Shown here one piece after another: positions 1-8,080 of a stretch of 64,000 nt of DNA. Source of the stretch: Saccharothrix sp. ST-888 (lineage in GTDB: Bacteria > Actinomycetota > Actinomycetes > Streptomycetales > Streptomycetaceae); NCBI RefSeq assembly GCF_000955975.1, contig NZ_JYJF01000013.1:22961-86960 (forward strand). The letters are read 5' to 3'. The stretch's first letter is position 1. Each line of letters opens with the position of its first letter. The position numbers were made by a program, and so were the translations under genes. Below the pieces are notes generated by a model. It searched no databases. It was given only the letters and a program-made list of their open reading frames with translations, and had not been told where the DNA came from.

Positions 1-1
1 A

Positions 2-46
2 CTGGCGGGGGCGGGCCTGGCGGCCCGCCGCCGGTTCCGGGGCTGA
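2..46 (+). CDS. C-terminal end of an upstream gene (partial)
   Basis: Reading from base 2 gives LAGAGLAARRRFRG and a TGA at 44-46. A short hydrophobic stretch ending in a basic cluster is typical of the cytoplasmic tail of a membrane or sortase-anchored protein. The stem-loop at 61-97 lies just after the stop, which fits the end of a transcription unit. Only 14 codons are visible, so the family cannot be named. The reading frame is inferred from the terminator position and tail composition. Confidence 0.35.
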   Translation: MAGAGLAARRRFRG

Positions 47-60
47 ATTCGGCGGACGGC

Positions 61-97
61 GGAGCGGCCCGGAGGTCTCGGACCTCCGGGCCGCTCC
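61..97 (+). terminator. Strong intrinsic-type hairpin
   Basis: A perfect 17-bp inverted repeat (61-77 with 81-97) closes a three-base loop. No long T run follows, as is common in high-GC actinobacteria. It sits 14 bases after the stop of the partial upstream gene. Confidence 0.75.
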
Positions 98-305
98 TGT
101 TCGGCGGGGGCGCGGCTGCCCGCTCCTCCGAGCGCCCGCACGCCCCCGACGGCGGGCCTCGCGCCCCGGAGGGCGTGCGCGCCCCGGGAAGTCTGCACGC
201 GGAATTGATGCAACGTTGATCCCCCGTTCGCCCCGGCGGGCAGGAGCGCATGTCACCGTGGGTGGAGACGTTGTGTCATGCGGTCATGCGGCTGAAGGGG
301 CGCCG

Positions 306-557
306 ATGGCGATCAGGTATGGACAGCTCTGGGGGGCTGTGGCGGGGGTGTCGGCAGCGCTGGCGGTGGTCGCCGGCTATCTGCTCGGCGGGGAGCGGAT
401 GGTCTGGGCGGTCGCCGCCGCCGAGACGCTGGTGTTCATGGGATGGGTGGGGCGCCGGTTCCGCAGCCGGGCGCTGACCGGGCCGGCCGTCCACGGCGCG
501 AACGCGGCCCACTGCGAGCGCTGCCGCCGGGCCCGCGCCCGGCTCGACCACCGCTGA
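306..557 (+). CDS. Small two-helix membrane protein
   Basis: An 83-residue protein with two hydrophobic segments (about residues 8-27 and 34-50). An Arg-rich C-terminal tail carries a Cys-x2-Cys (AHCERCRR). ATG 306 is preferred over the in-frame upstream GTG/ATG codons because GAAGGGG lies about eight bases upstream. It converges on the haemolysin III gene, with 17 bases between stops. I do not recognise the family. The CxxC might bind metal or form a disulphide, but nothing else supports a function. Confidence 0.6.
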   Translation: MAIRYGQLWGAVAGVSAALAVVAGYLLGGERMVWAVAAAETLVFMGWVGRRFRSRALTGPAVHGANAAHCERCRRARARLDHR

Positions 558-574
558 GCTCGGGTGTGCGGGTG

Positions 575-1255
575 TCAGCCGGCCGCGCTGTAGGCGACCA
601 GCGAGACGCCGACGTACTGCACGATGAACGCGCCCAGCGTGAAGGCGTGGAACACCTCGTGGAACCCGAACCAGCGGGGTGAGGGGTCGGGCCGCTTGAG
701 CCCGTAGACCACGCCGCCCAGGGTGTAGAGGACGCCGCCGACGATGAGCAGGGTGAGGACGGCGGCGCCGCCGGTCCGCAGGAAGTCCGGCAGGAAGAAG
801 ACCGCCGCCCACCCGAGCGCGAGGTAGCACGGGGTGTAGAGCCAGCGCGGGGCGCCGACCCAGAACACCCGGAAGGCGATCCCGGCGAGCGCGCCGCCCC
901 AGACCAGCCAGAGCAGGACCTGCCGTCGCCCGCCGTGCAGCAGCAGGATCGTGAACGGCGTGTAGCTGCCCGCGATGATCAGGAAGATGTTGGCGTGGTC
1001 GAGCCTGCGCAGCACGGCCTCGCCGCGCGGGCCCCAGCTGAAGCGGTGGTAGACGGCGCTGACGCCGAAGAGCAGCCAGGCACTCACCGAGTAGACCGCG
1101 CAGGCGACCTTCGCCGCCGTCGACCCGGCGAGGCAGATGAGCACGATCCCGGCGGCGAGCGAGGCCGGGAACATCCCGGCGTGCAACCAGCCCCGCCACT
1201 TCGGCTTGACCGGGTCAAGGAGGGCTGCGGAGGCCGTGCTCTGGTCGGCAGTCAT
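575..1255 (-). CDS. Haemolysin III / PAQR family membrane protein
   Basis: 226 residues with about seven membrane segments. It has the PAQR/HlyIII hallmarks: an early Ser-x3-His (SAVYHRF, about residues 67-73), HAN in the middle, and a C-terminal HEVFHAF with paired His residues that bind zinc in this superfamily. Bacterial members are integral membrane proteins of poorly known physiological role, and haemolytic activity is not implied. ATG 1255 (MTADQST) was chosen because the longer reading frame would run through a palindromic promoter region at 1266-1298. The gene is divergent from pckG. Confidence 0.85.
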   Translation of the reverse strand: MTADQSTASAALLDPVKPKWRGWLHAGMFPASLAAGIVLICLAGSTAAKVACAVYSVSAWLLFGVSAVYHRFSWGPRGEAVLRRLDHANIFLIIAGSYTPFTILLLHGGRRQVLLWLVWGGALAGIAFRVFWVGAPRWLYTPCYLALGWAAVFFLPDFLRTGGAAVLTLLIVGGVLYTLGGVVYGLKRPDPSPRWFGFHEVFHAFTLGAFIVQYVGVSLVAYSAAG

Positions 1256-1265
1256 GGCCAACATG

Positions 1266-1298
1266 CTACTTACGGAACCGTAGGTTACCAATAAGTAG
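1266..1298 (-). promoter_or_regulatory. Nested palindromes in the haemolysin III promoter
   Basis: An outer inverted repeat, CTACTTA (1266-1272) and TAAGTAG (1292-1298), flanks an inner one, TACGG (1271-1275) and CCGTA (1278-1282). The block lies 11 to 43 bases upstream of the chosen ATG. Dimeric regulators such as TetR-family proteins typically bind sites of this form. No cognate regulator gene is adjacent. Confidence 0.5.
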
Positions 1299-1532
1299 GA
1301 AGTGGCCCTACTCACTTTTGGACGTTCTGGAGTGTTCGGGCCCGGTATCGAAGGGTCGCGATCGGGCCGCAGGAGCCCTGGGGGCGGCCTCCAGTTCGAC
1401 ACAATGGCGCAAAACTTCCGTCAAAAGCGCCAAGGTGCCGTGTTCGGGGTGGTGCGTCGGGGCTACGGTGTAACCACCCTCAAACCCCCGCAACGCCATC
1501 TCCTGTCCGAGTTGGCGTGAAACGGAGCGATC

Positions 1533-3374
1533 GTGTCGTACGAGAACTCTGCTCTCGCAACCGCGCCCACCCGCCACAAGCGCCTGCTCGCCTGGGTGAG
1601 CGAGATCGCGGAGCTGACCCAGCCGGACCGCATCGAGTGGTGTGACGGCTCGGACGAGGAGTACCAGCGCCTCGCCGACCTGCTCGTCGCCCAGGGCACC
1701 TTCAAGAAGCTCGACGCCGAGAAGCGCCCCAACTCCTACTACGCTGCCTCCGACCCCTCGGACGTCGCCCGGGTCGAGGACCGGACGTACATCTGCTCCG
1801 AGGAGGAGAAGGACGCCGGCCCGACCAACAACTGGAAGGCCCCCGCCGAGATGCGGGAGATCTTCGCCGGTGAGACGGGTCTGTTCCGCGGTGCGATGAA
1901 GGGCCGCACGATGTACGTCGTGCCGTTCTCGATGGGCCCGGTCGGCTCGCCGCTGGCCGCGTACGGCGTCGAGATCACCGACTCCGCCTACGTCGCCGTG
2001 TCGATGCGCGTGATGACCCGCATGGGCCAGGCCGTGATCGACCAGCTCGGCGAGGACGGCGACTTCGTCAAGGCCGTCCACACCGTCGGTGCCCCGCTGG
2101 CCGAGGGCCAGGCGGACGTGCCGTGGCCGTGCAACACCACCAAGTACATCTCGCACTTCCCGGAGACCCGCGAGATCTGGTCCTTCGGCTCCGGCTACGG
2201 CGGCAACGCCCTGCTCGGCAAGAAGTGCTACGCGCTGCGGATCGCCTCCACCATGGCCCGCGACGAGGGCTGGCTGGCCGAGCACATGCTCATCCTCAAG
2301 CTCACCCCGCCGGTCGGCGCGGACGGCACCGGCGGCGAGGCCAAGTACGTCGCCGCCGCCTTCCCGAGCGCCTGCGGCAAGACCAACCTCGCCATGCTCC
2401 AGCCCACCATCCCGGGCTGGAAGGTCGAGACCATCGGCGACGACATCGCCTGGATGCGCTTCGGCGCCGACGGCCGCCTCTACGCGATCAACCCGGAGGC
2501 CGGCTTCTTCGGCGTCGCCCCCGGCACCGGCCTGGACACCAACGCCAACGCGATCGAGACCCTCTGGGGCAACACCGTCTTCACCAACGTCGCGCTGACC
2601 GACGACGGTGACGTCTGGTGGGAGGGCCTCACCGACGAGCCGCCGGCCCACCTCACGGACTGGCGCGGCAACGACTGGACCCCCGGGTCCGGCACCCCGG
2701 CCGCCCACCCGAACGCCCGGTTCGCCGTCCCGGCCGCGCAGTGCCCGACCATCGCCCCCGAGTGGGAGGACCCGGCGGGTGTGCCGATCTCGGCCATCCT
2801 GTTCGGCGGCCGCCGCGCCACCGCGGTCCCGCTGGTGACCGAGTCCTTCGACTGGCAGCACGGCGTCTTCCTGGGCGCGAACATCGCCTCCGAGAAGACC
2901 GCCGCCGCCGAGGGCACCGTCGGCGAGCTGCGCCGCGACCCCTTCGCGATGCTGCCGTTCTGCGGCTACAACATGGGCGACTACTTCGCCCACTGGCTGA
3001 AGATCGGCCGGCAGGCCGACGCCGCCAAGCTGCCGAAGATCTACTACGTGAACTGGTTCCGCAAGAACAGCGCGGGCAAGTTCGTCTGGCCCGGCTACGG
3101 CGAGAACAGCCGCGTGCTCAAGTGGATCGTCGAGCGCCTGGAGGGCACCGGCGAGGGCGTCGAGACCCCGATCGGCGTGCTGCCCACCGTCGAGGGCTTC
3201 GACCTCGACGGCGTGGAGATCCCGAAGGACGACCTCGACCTGCTGTTCTCGGTCGACGCGGAGATCTGGCGGCAGGAGGCGGCGCTGGTCCCGGCCCACC
3301 TGGAGCTCTTCGGCGACCACACGCCGACCGAGCTGTGGGACGAGTACCGCGCGCTGGTGAAGCGCCTGGGCTGA
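1533..3374 (+). CDS. pckG: Phosphoenolpyruvate carboxykinase (GTP)
   Basis: 613 residues, the normal length for GTP-dependent PEPCK. It interconverts oxaloacetate + GTP with phosphoenolpyruvate + GDP + CO2 in the cytosol, the entry step of gluconeogenesis and a main anaplerotic node in actinobacteria. Residues 277-288 (FPSACGKTNLAM) form the kinase-1a P-loop with the reactive Cys of GTP enzymes. GDDIAWM and the FGGRR segment are also family signatures. GTG 1533 has GGAG six bases upstream. It stands alone: divergent from haemolysin III and convergent with the aminotransferase across a long stem-loop. glpX and fumarase later in the window act in the same central-carbon module. Confidence 0.97.
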   Translation: MSYENSALATAPTRHKRLLAWVSEIAELTQPDRIEWCDGSDEEYQRLADLLVAQGTFKKLDAEKRPNSYYAASDPSDVARVEDRTYICSEEEKDAGPTNNWKAPAEMREIFAGETGLFRGAMKGRTMYVVPFSMGPVGSPLAAYGVEITDSAYVAVSMRVMTRMGQAVIDQLGEDGDFVKAVHTVGAPLAEGQADVPWPCNTTKYISHFPETREIWSFGSGYGGNALLGKKCYALRIASTMARDEGWLAEHMLILKLTPPVGADGTGGEAKYVAAAFPSACGKTNLAMLQPTIPGWKVETIGDDIAWMRFGADGRLYAINPEAGFFGVAPGTGLDTNANAIETLWGNTVFTNVALTDDGDVWWEGLTDEPPAHLTDWRGNDWTPGSGTPAAHPNARFAVPAAQCPTIAPEWEDPAGVPISAILFGGRRATAVPLVTESFDWQHGVFLGANIASEKTAAAEGTVGELRRDPFAMLPFCGYNMGDYFAHWLKIGRQADAAKLPKIYYVNWFRKNSAGKFVWPGYGENSRVLKWIVERLEGTGEGVETPIGVLPTVEGFDLDGVEIPKDDLDLLFSVDAEIWRQEAALVPAHLELFGDHTPTELWDEYRALVKRLG

Positions 3375-3440
3375 CGGGCCCGGGATCCGAGACGCCGCCG
3401 CTCCTACCCTCACCAGGGGCGGCGGTACTCGACGACAGAA

Positions 3441-3516
3441 CCGACGGCCGGAGCCCCGGCCGGGCGGCCTCCCCGGTCAGGCGGAGACCGTCCGGGCCGC
3501 GGGCTCCGGCCGTCGG
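3441..3516. terminator. Bidirectional terminator between pckG and aminotransferase
   Basis: A perfect 16-bp inverted repeat, 3441-3456 with 3501-3516. The 44-base apex is itself GC-rich and can fold further. It sits between two convergent stops (3374 and 3540). Confidence 0.75.
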
Positions 3517-3539
3517 TCGTTCGCAGCCCTCTCGGGCAA

Positions 3540-4754
3540 CTACGGCTGCGCGTACCCCGAGAGGAAGTCACCGATCCGGGTGACCGCGTCCGTGATCTCC
3601 TCCGGGCGCGGGAGGGTGACCAGCCGGAAGTGGTCGGGCTCGGGCCAGTTGAAGCCGGAGCCCTGGACGATCAGGATCCGCTGCGCCCGCAGCAGGTCGA
3701 GCACCATCTGCTGGTCGTCCTTGATCTTGTACACCTGCGGGTCGAGCCGCGGGAACGCGTACAGCGCGCCCTTGGGCTTCACGCAGCTGACGCCGGGGAT
3801 CTCGTTCAGCAGCCGGTACGCCGCGTCCCGGGACTCCAGCAGCCGCCCGCCGGGCAGCACCAGGTCCCTGATCGACTGCCGTCCGCCGAGCGCCGCCGCC
3901 ACCGCGTGCTGCGCCGGCATGTTGGCGCAGAGCCGCATCGAGGCAAGGACGTTGAGGCCCTCGATGTAGCTCCGGGCCCGGGCCCGGTCGCCGGAGAGCA
4001 CCATCCAGCCGGAGCGGAAGCCAGCGACCCGGTACGACTTGGACATGCCGTTGAAGGTGACGCAGAACAGGTCCGGCGCCAGGGTGGCCAGCGGGATGTG
4101 CTCCGCGTCGTCGTAGAGGATCTTGTCGTAGATCTCGTCCGCGTAGATCACCAGCCGGTGGCGGCGGGCGATCTCGGCCAGGCCCTCCAGGATCTCGCGC
4201 GGATAGACCGCGCCGGTCGGGTTGTTGGGGTTGATCACCACCAGTGCCCTGGTCCGGTCGGTGACCTTGGCCTCGATGTCCGCGAGGTCGGGGTACCACT
4301 CCGACTGCTCGTCGCAGCGGTAGTGCACGGCGGTGCCGCCGGCCAGGCTGACCGAGGCCGTCCACAGCGGGTAGTCGGGCGCCGGGACGAGCACCTCGTC
4401 GCCGTCGTCCAGCAGCGCCGTCATGGCGAGCTGGATCAGCTCGGAGACGCCGTTGCCCAGGAAGACGTCCTCGACCGAGAGGCCGTGCAGGCCGCGCTCC
4501 TCGTACTGCATGACCACGGCGCGGCGCGCGGAGAGCAGGCCCTTGGAATCCCCGTAGCCGTGCGCACCGGCGAGGTTCCGCAGGATGTCCTGGAGGATCT
4601 CGGGGGGCGCCTCGAAGCCGAACAGGGCGGGGTTCCCGGTGTTCAGCTTGAGGATGCGATGCCCCTGGTCCTCCAGTCGCATCGCCTCGTCGAGCACCGG
4701 GCCGCGGATGTCGTAACAGACATTGGCGAGCTTGCTGGACTGGATGACCTGCAT
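3540..4754 (-). CDS. Class I/II PLP-dependent aminotransferase, AlaA-like
   Basis: 404 residues, fold-type I aminotransferase. NPNNPTG (substrate carboxylate and PLP contacts), YADEIYDKI, and the Schiff-base lysine in FNGMSKSYRVAGFRSGWM are all intact. The N-terminal MQVIQSSKLANVCYDIRGP block resembles AlaA-type glutamate-pyruvate transaminases, which make alanine from pyruvate and glutamate. ATG 4754 begins this block; a GTG five codons upstream is possible. The kinase gene lies upstream on the same strand... reading direction places this gene downstream of that strand's 7.1-4.8 kb unit, with 79 bases between. Exact amino-donor specificity cannot be read from the sequence. Confidence 0.88.
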   Translation of the reverse strand: MQVIQSSKLANVCYDIRGPVLDEAMRLEDQGHRILKLNTGNPALFGFEAPPEILQDILRNLAGAHGYGDSKGLLSARRAVVMQYEERGLHGLSVEDVFLGNGVSELIQLAMTALLDDGDEVLVPAPDYPLWTASVSLAGGTAVHYRCDEQSEWYPDLADIEAKVTDRTRALVVINPNNPTGAVYPREILEGLAEIARRHRLVIYADEIYDKILYDDAEHIPLATLAPDLFCVTFNGMSKSYRVAGFRSGWMVLSGDRARARSYIEGLNVLASMRLCANMPAQHAVAAALGGRQSIRDLVLPGGRLLESRDAAYRLLNEIPGVSCVKPKGALYAFPRLDPQVYKIKDDQQMVLDLLRAQRILIVQGSGFNWPEPDHFRLVTLPRPEEITDAVTRIGDFLSGYAQP

Positions 4755-4833
4755 GTCTGAGTACTTTACGGCGCCGCCCCGCCGATCACCCCGTGGTCTG
4801 GGACACAGCCCGGTGCTCAAGACCGGCTGAGCC

Positions 4834-7122
4834 CTACTCCGGCGGCAGCGCGTAGATGTGCGGGCCGAACTGCGCGAACAGCCGCTCGCCGTCCGTGCTC
4901 AGGTACCAGTCGTCCGCCGAGCCGCCCTGGACGGAGAAGGTCCAGCGCAGGCTCGCGCTCTTGACGTCGACCGCGAACACGCCCGCCCCGAACGAACCGG
5001 GCACGAACAGGGTGTCCTTGACCAGCACCGGCGCCGTCAGCGCCGAGACGTTCTTGGGCAGCGCGCAGCGCCACAGCTCCTTTCCGGTGGCGGCGTCCCA
5101 GCCGCAGACCGAGGGGGTGCCGTCGCTGCCGTACACCACGCCCTTGGCCGCGAAGGGCGGGGTGAACATCCGCTTCTCGTCCGCGGGCACGGTGATCTTC
5201 CACTGCTGCTTGCCGTCGGAGAGCCGGACGGCCTGCAGGCCGGTCCGCTCGGTCAGGCAGTACGCCTGGGTGTCGTCGGCGGAGGCCGGGAAGGCGGCCG
5301 GGGAGCCGGTGTCGGCGTACCAGATCTGGGTGCCGTCCTTGCCGTTGCGGGCGACCAGGTTGTTGCTGCTGTCGGTGTAGTAGACGTTGCCGGCGGCGGC
5401 CAGGCCGGCCACGAAGACGGAGGCGTCCTTCTTCCGCTCCTGGAACCAGATCTCCTGCTGGTTGTCGAGCGAGATCGCGGCCACACCGGAGGTCATGGAC
5501 CCGAACATGACACCTGCGGGTGACAGGTTGGCCAGCATGTAGACGGCGTGGTCGTCCGCGCCCAGCAGACCGTCGGGGGTGAGCGAGTCGCCCTTCGGGT
5601 CCTTCCCGGCGAACTGCCAGCGCGGCACCCCGCTGTCGGCGGTGAAGCCGATGAGCTGCGTGTCGGCCTGGGCGAAGACCAGGCCCTTGGTCGTCAGCAG
5701 CCTGATGGCGGGGACGTCCCGCCTGGCCCACTTCTGCTTGCCGGTCACCGTGTCCAGCGCCACCAGGCTCTCGCCCTGCGGGCAGAGCACCCCGCCGATC
5801 ACCAGCGGGGGCAGCGAGGTCAGGTGGCCCTGGGCGTCGTAGGTCCACAGCGGCTGCGGCGGCACACCGGCCGGGCGGGACTGCTTCGGCGCCGGCTGCG
5901 GTGCCGTACCGGTCGGAGTGGGTGCCGGGGGGTAGTGGTTCTGGCGGGGGGTCAGCGCCCAGACCGCGCCGCCGCCGACGGCGGCGACCGCGAGGGCCCC
6001 GCCGCCGAACAGGAAGGCCCGCCTGGACGGCTTGGCGGCAGGTGCCGGCTGGCCGCTCGGCACGGTCTGCGGAGCCTGCAAGGAATAGGAGGTCGGCGCG
6101 GCGTGCACGGACTGCGGGCCCTGCGGGCCCGTTCCACGGCCGAGCTGCATGGTGCCCGGGACGGCGGCGTGGTCCGCGCCGGTCGGCGAGTAGCCGCCGG
6201 ACGGGGCGACGGCGCTGCCGCGCGCCGGGGTCTCCATGTCCATCACCTTCGCGGCGTGCTGCGCCAGCGCCCCGGTGACCGGTGCGGGCAGCCAGCCGTC
6301 CCGCAGCACCGCCGCCGTGCCCTCCGGCGCGAGCAGCTCGGTGAGCTCCTCCGGACTCGGCCGCCGCGCCGGGTCCTTGGCCAGGCAGGCGGCCACGACG
6401 GGCCGCAGCGCGGCGGGCAGCGCGTCCAGCCCGGGCTGGTCGTGCACCACCTTGTACAGCTGCGCGGCCGGCCCCGAGGCGGATTCGAACGGGCCCTCCC
6501 CGGTGGCCGCGTACACCAGCACCGAGCCGAGCGAGAAGACGTCACCGGCCGGTCCGATCGGCAGGCCGGAAGCCTGCTCGGGGCTCATGTAGCCGGGCGA
6601 GCCGACCACGATCCCGGTCCGGGTGAGGTTGTCGCCCTCCATCGCGCGGGCGATCCCGAAGTCGATCAGCCGAGGGCCGTCGGCGGCCAGCAGCACATTG
6701 GACGGCTTGAGGTCGCGGTGCACCAGACCGGCCCGGTGCACGGCCGCCAGCGCCTGCGCCAGGCCCGCGCCGAGCGCCCGTACCGAGTCCTCGGGCAGCG
6801 GCCCGTGCGCGAGCACGGCATCGGTCAGCGAAGGACCGAGCACATAGGCGGTGGCCAGCCAGGGCACCGGCCCGTCCTGGTCGGCGTCCACCACCGGCGC
6901 GGTGTACGCGCCGTCCACCGCCCGTGCGGCCTCGACCTCGCGGGCGAACCGGCTGCGGAACTCCTGATCCTCCGCCAACTCCGGCCGGACGACCTTGACC
7001 GCTACCGTCCGGCCACCCGCCGAACGGGCCAGGTAGACCCGGCCCATCCCGCCGGCACCGAGCCGCGCCAACAGGCGGTACGGTCCGACCGCCTCCGGGT
7101 CGGTGACGTCCAATGGCTCCAT
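4834..7122 (-). CDS. Membrane-anchored Ser/Thr protein kinase with PQQ-like propeller
   Basis: 762 residues. An N-terminal eukaryotic-type kinase domain (about 14-265) has the Gly loop LGAGGMGRVYLAR, catalytic Lys43, HRDLKPSN with Asp137, DFG at 154-156 and SPGYMSPEQ in the activation segment. A Pro/Gln/Ser-rich linker leads to a single membrane helix (about 369-390) preceded by SRRAF. The extracytoplasmic part (about 400-762) is a PQQ-type beta-propeller with repeated W/G-rich blades. The architecture suggests an outside sensor controlling an inside kinase. ATG 7122 is preceded by GGGGAG. It is divergent from the prepilin peptidase across 99 bases. Ligand and targets are unknown. Confidence 0.9.
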   Translation of the reverse strand: MEPLDVTDPEAVGPYRLLARLGAGGMGRVYLARSAGGRTVAVKVVRPELAEDQEFRSRFAREVEAARAVDGAYTAPVVDADQDGPVPWLATAYVLGPSLTDAVLAHGPLPEDSVRALGAGLAQALAAVHRAGLVHRDLKPSNVLLAADGPRLIDFGIARAMEGDNLTRTGIVVGSPGYMSPEQASGLPIGPAGDVFSLGSVLVYAATGEGPFESASGPAAQLYKVVHDQPGLDALPAALRPVVAACLAKDPARRPSPEELTELLAPEGTAAVLRDGWLPAPVTGALAQHAAKVMDMETPARGSAVAPSGGYSPTGADHAAVPGTMQLGRGTGPQGPQSVHAAPTSYSLQAPQTVPSGQPAPAAKPSRRAFLFGGGALAVAAVGGGAVWALTPRQNHYPPAPTPTGTAPQPAPKQSRPAGVPPQPLWTYDAQGHLTSLPPLVIGGVLCPQGESLVALDTVTGKQKWARRDVPAIRLLTTKGLVFAQADTQLIGFTADSGVPRWQFAGKDPKGDSLTPDGLLGADDHAVYMLANLSPAGVMFGSMTSGVAAISLDNQQEIWFQERKKDASVFVAGLAAAGNVYYTDSSNNLVARNGKDGTQIWYADTGSPAAFPASADDTQAYCLTERTGLQAVRLSDGKQQWKITVPADEKRMFTPPFAAKGVVYGSDGTPSVCGWDAATGKELWRCALPKNVSALTAPVLVKDTLFVPGSFGAGVFAVDVKSASLRWTFSVQGGSADDWYLSTDGERLFAQFGPHIYALPPE

Positions 7123-7221
7123 CTGTTGCTCCCCGTTGCAAGGTGATTCGCCATCACTGGTCGCTGGCTCCGCAGATGGTACGGGTCGTACGCTCGCCCA
7201 GTCGGGCGGAGGGGGGCAGCT

Positions 7222-7875
7222 GTGGTCGGGGAGTCGGTCGGAGTGCCGGTCGGGGCGGTGGCGGGCGCCGCTGCCGGGCTGCTCGCGGCGCCGCTGCTGC
7301 GCGCGGCGGCGGCGCGCTACGCGGTGCCCCACGGCGAGCCGTGGCGTGCCCGCGGCGCACCGGGCGGTCCCGGCGTTCTCCCGGTCGCGCTGGTCGCGGC
7401 CGGGGTGGGCGCGGTGATCGGCGCGGCCGCGCGGTGGCCGCAGCTGCTGCCGCTGGCCTGGGTCGGACTCTTCGGCGTGGTGCTCGCCTTCGTGGACGCG
7501 GCCGTCCACCGCCTGCCGGACGTCCTCACCCTGCCGCTCGCCCTCGGCACCGCCGTCCTGCTGCTGCTGACCGAGCCTCAGGGCGCGGTCCTGCTGCGCT
7601 GCCTGTACGCCGCGGCGGCCCTCGGCGCCTGCTACGGGGCGCTCGCACTGCTGGCCCCGATGGGCTTCGGTGATGCCAAACTGGCGCCGACCCTGGGCGC
7701 GGTGCTCGGCTGGTACGGCTGGAGCACCGTCCTGGCCGGATTCTGGTACGGCTTCGTGCTCGCCGCGCTGTGGGGTGGCGCGCAGTTGCTGACCCGGCGG
7801 ATGAAGGGCGGCGACTCGCTGCCGTTCGGTCCCTGCATGCTGCTCGGCGCCCTCCTGGCGGTCCTCGCCGCGTAG
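7222..7875 (+). CDS. A24-family prepilin peptidase, short form
   Basis: 217 residues, almost entirely hydrophobic with six to seven membrane helices. Both catalytic Asp motifs of type IV prepilin peptidases are present: VDAAVHRLPD (variant of DxxxxRLPN) and GFGDAKL (GxGDxKL). The N-terminal methyltransferase domain with Cys-rich CxxC pairs found in PilD is absent, as in many actinobacterial and FlaK-like enzymes. It should cleave leader peptides of type IV pilin or Tad-like prepilins, but no pilin genes are in the window. GTG 7222 follows a GGAGGGGGG stretch. It is divergent from the kinase gene. Confidence 0.85.
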   Translation: MVGESVGVPVGAVAGAAAGLLAAPLLRAAAARYAVPHGEPWRARGAPGGPGVLPVALVAAGVGAVIGAAARWPQLLPLAWVGLFGVVLAFVDAAVHRLPDVLTLPLALGTAVLLLLTEPQGAVLLRCLYAAAALGACYGALALLAPMGFGDAKLAPTLGAVLGWYGWSTVLAGFWYGFVLAALWGGAQLLTRRMKGGDSLPFGPCMLLGALLAVLAA

Positions 7876-7965
7876 CGGCCGCGAGCCCGGTGAGGAAGCC
7901 CGTGTCGGAGCTCGGCCGCACAGCTCCCGGGCCCCCGGGGGGGCTGCGGTTCAGCCTCGAAAGGG

Positions 7966-7998
7966 GTGCTGGCACCACCGGAACTGGGGAGCCAGCAC
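7966..7998 (+). promoter_or_regulatory. Inverted repeat upstream of the S41 protease
   Basis: GTGCTGGC (7966-7973) is repeated in inverted form at 7991-7998. The left arm also forms a local palindrome (GGTGC-TG-GCACC, 7965-7976). It lies 83 bases before the GTG start. It could be an operator or an mRNA stem. Confidence 0.3.
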
Positions 7999-8080
7999 TA
8001 TCGCCGGACCGCGGCGGCCGCAGGGAGCATGGTCACCGGACGTCACCGGACGTCGGATCACCCACGGGGAGGGCACCACC

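Noticed and set aside
1308..3413. Very long open frames antisense to pckG and many other genes
   Set aside because: High GC at third codon positions leaves antisense and shifted frames open. Their translations are Arg/Gly/Pro-rich with no domains, while the opposite strand encodes recognisable proteins.
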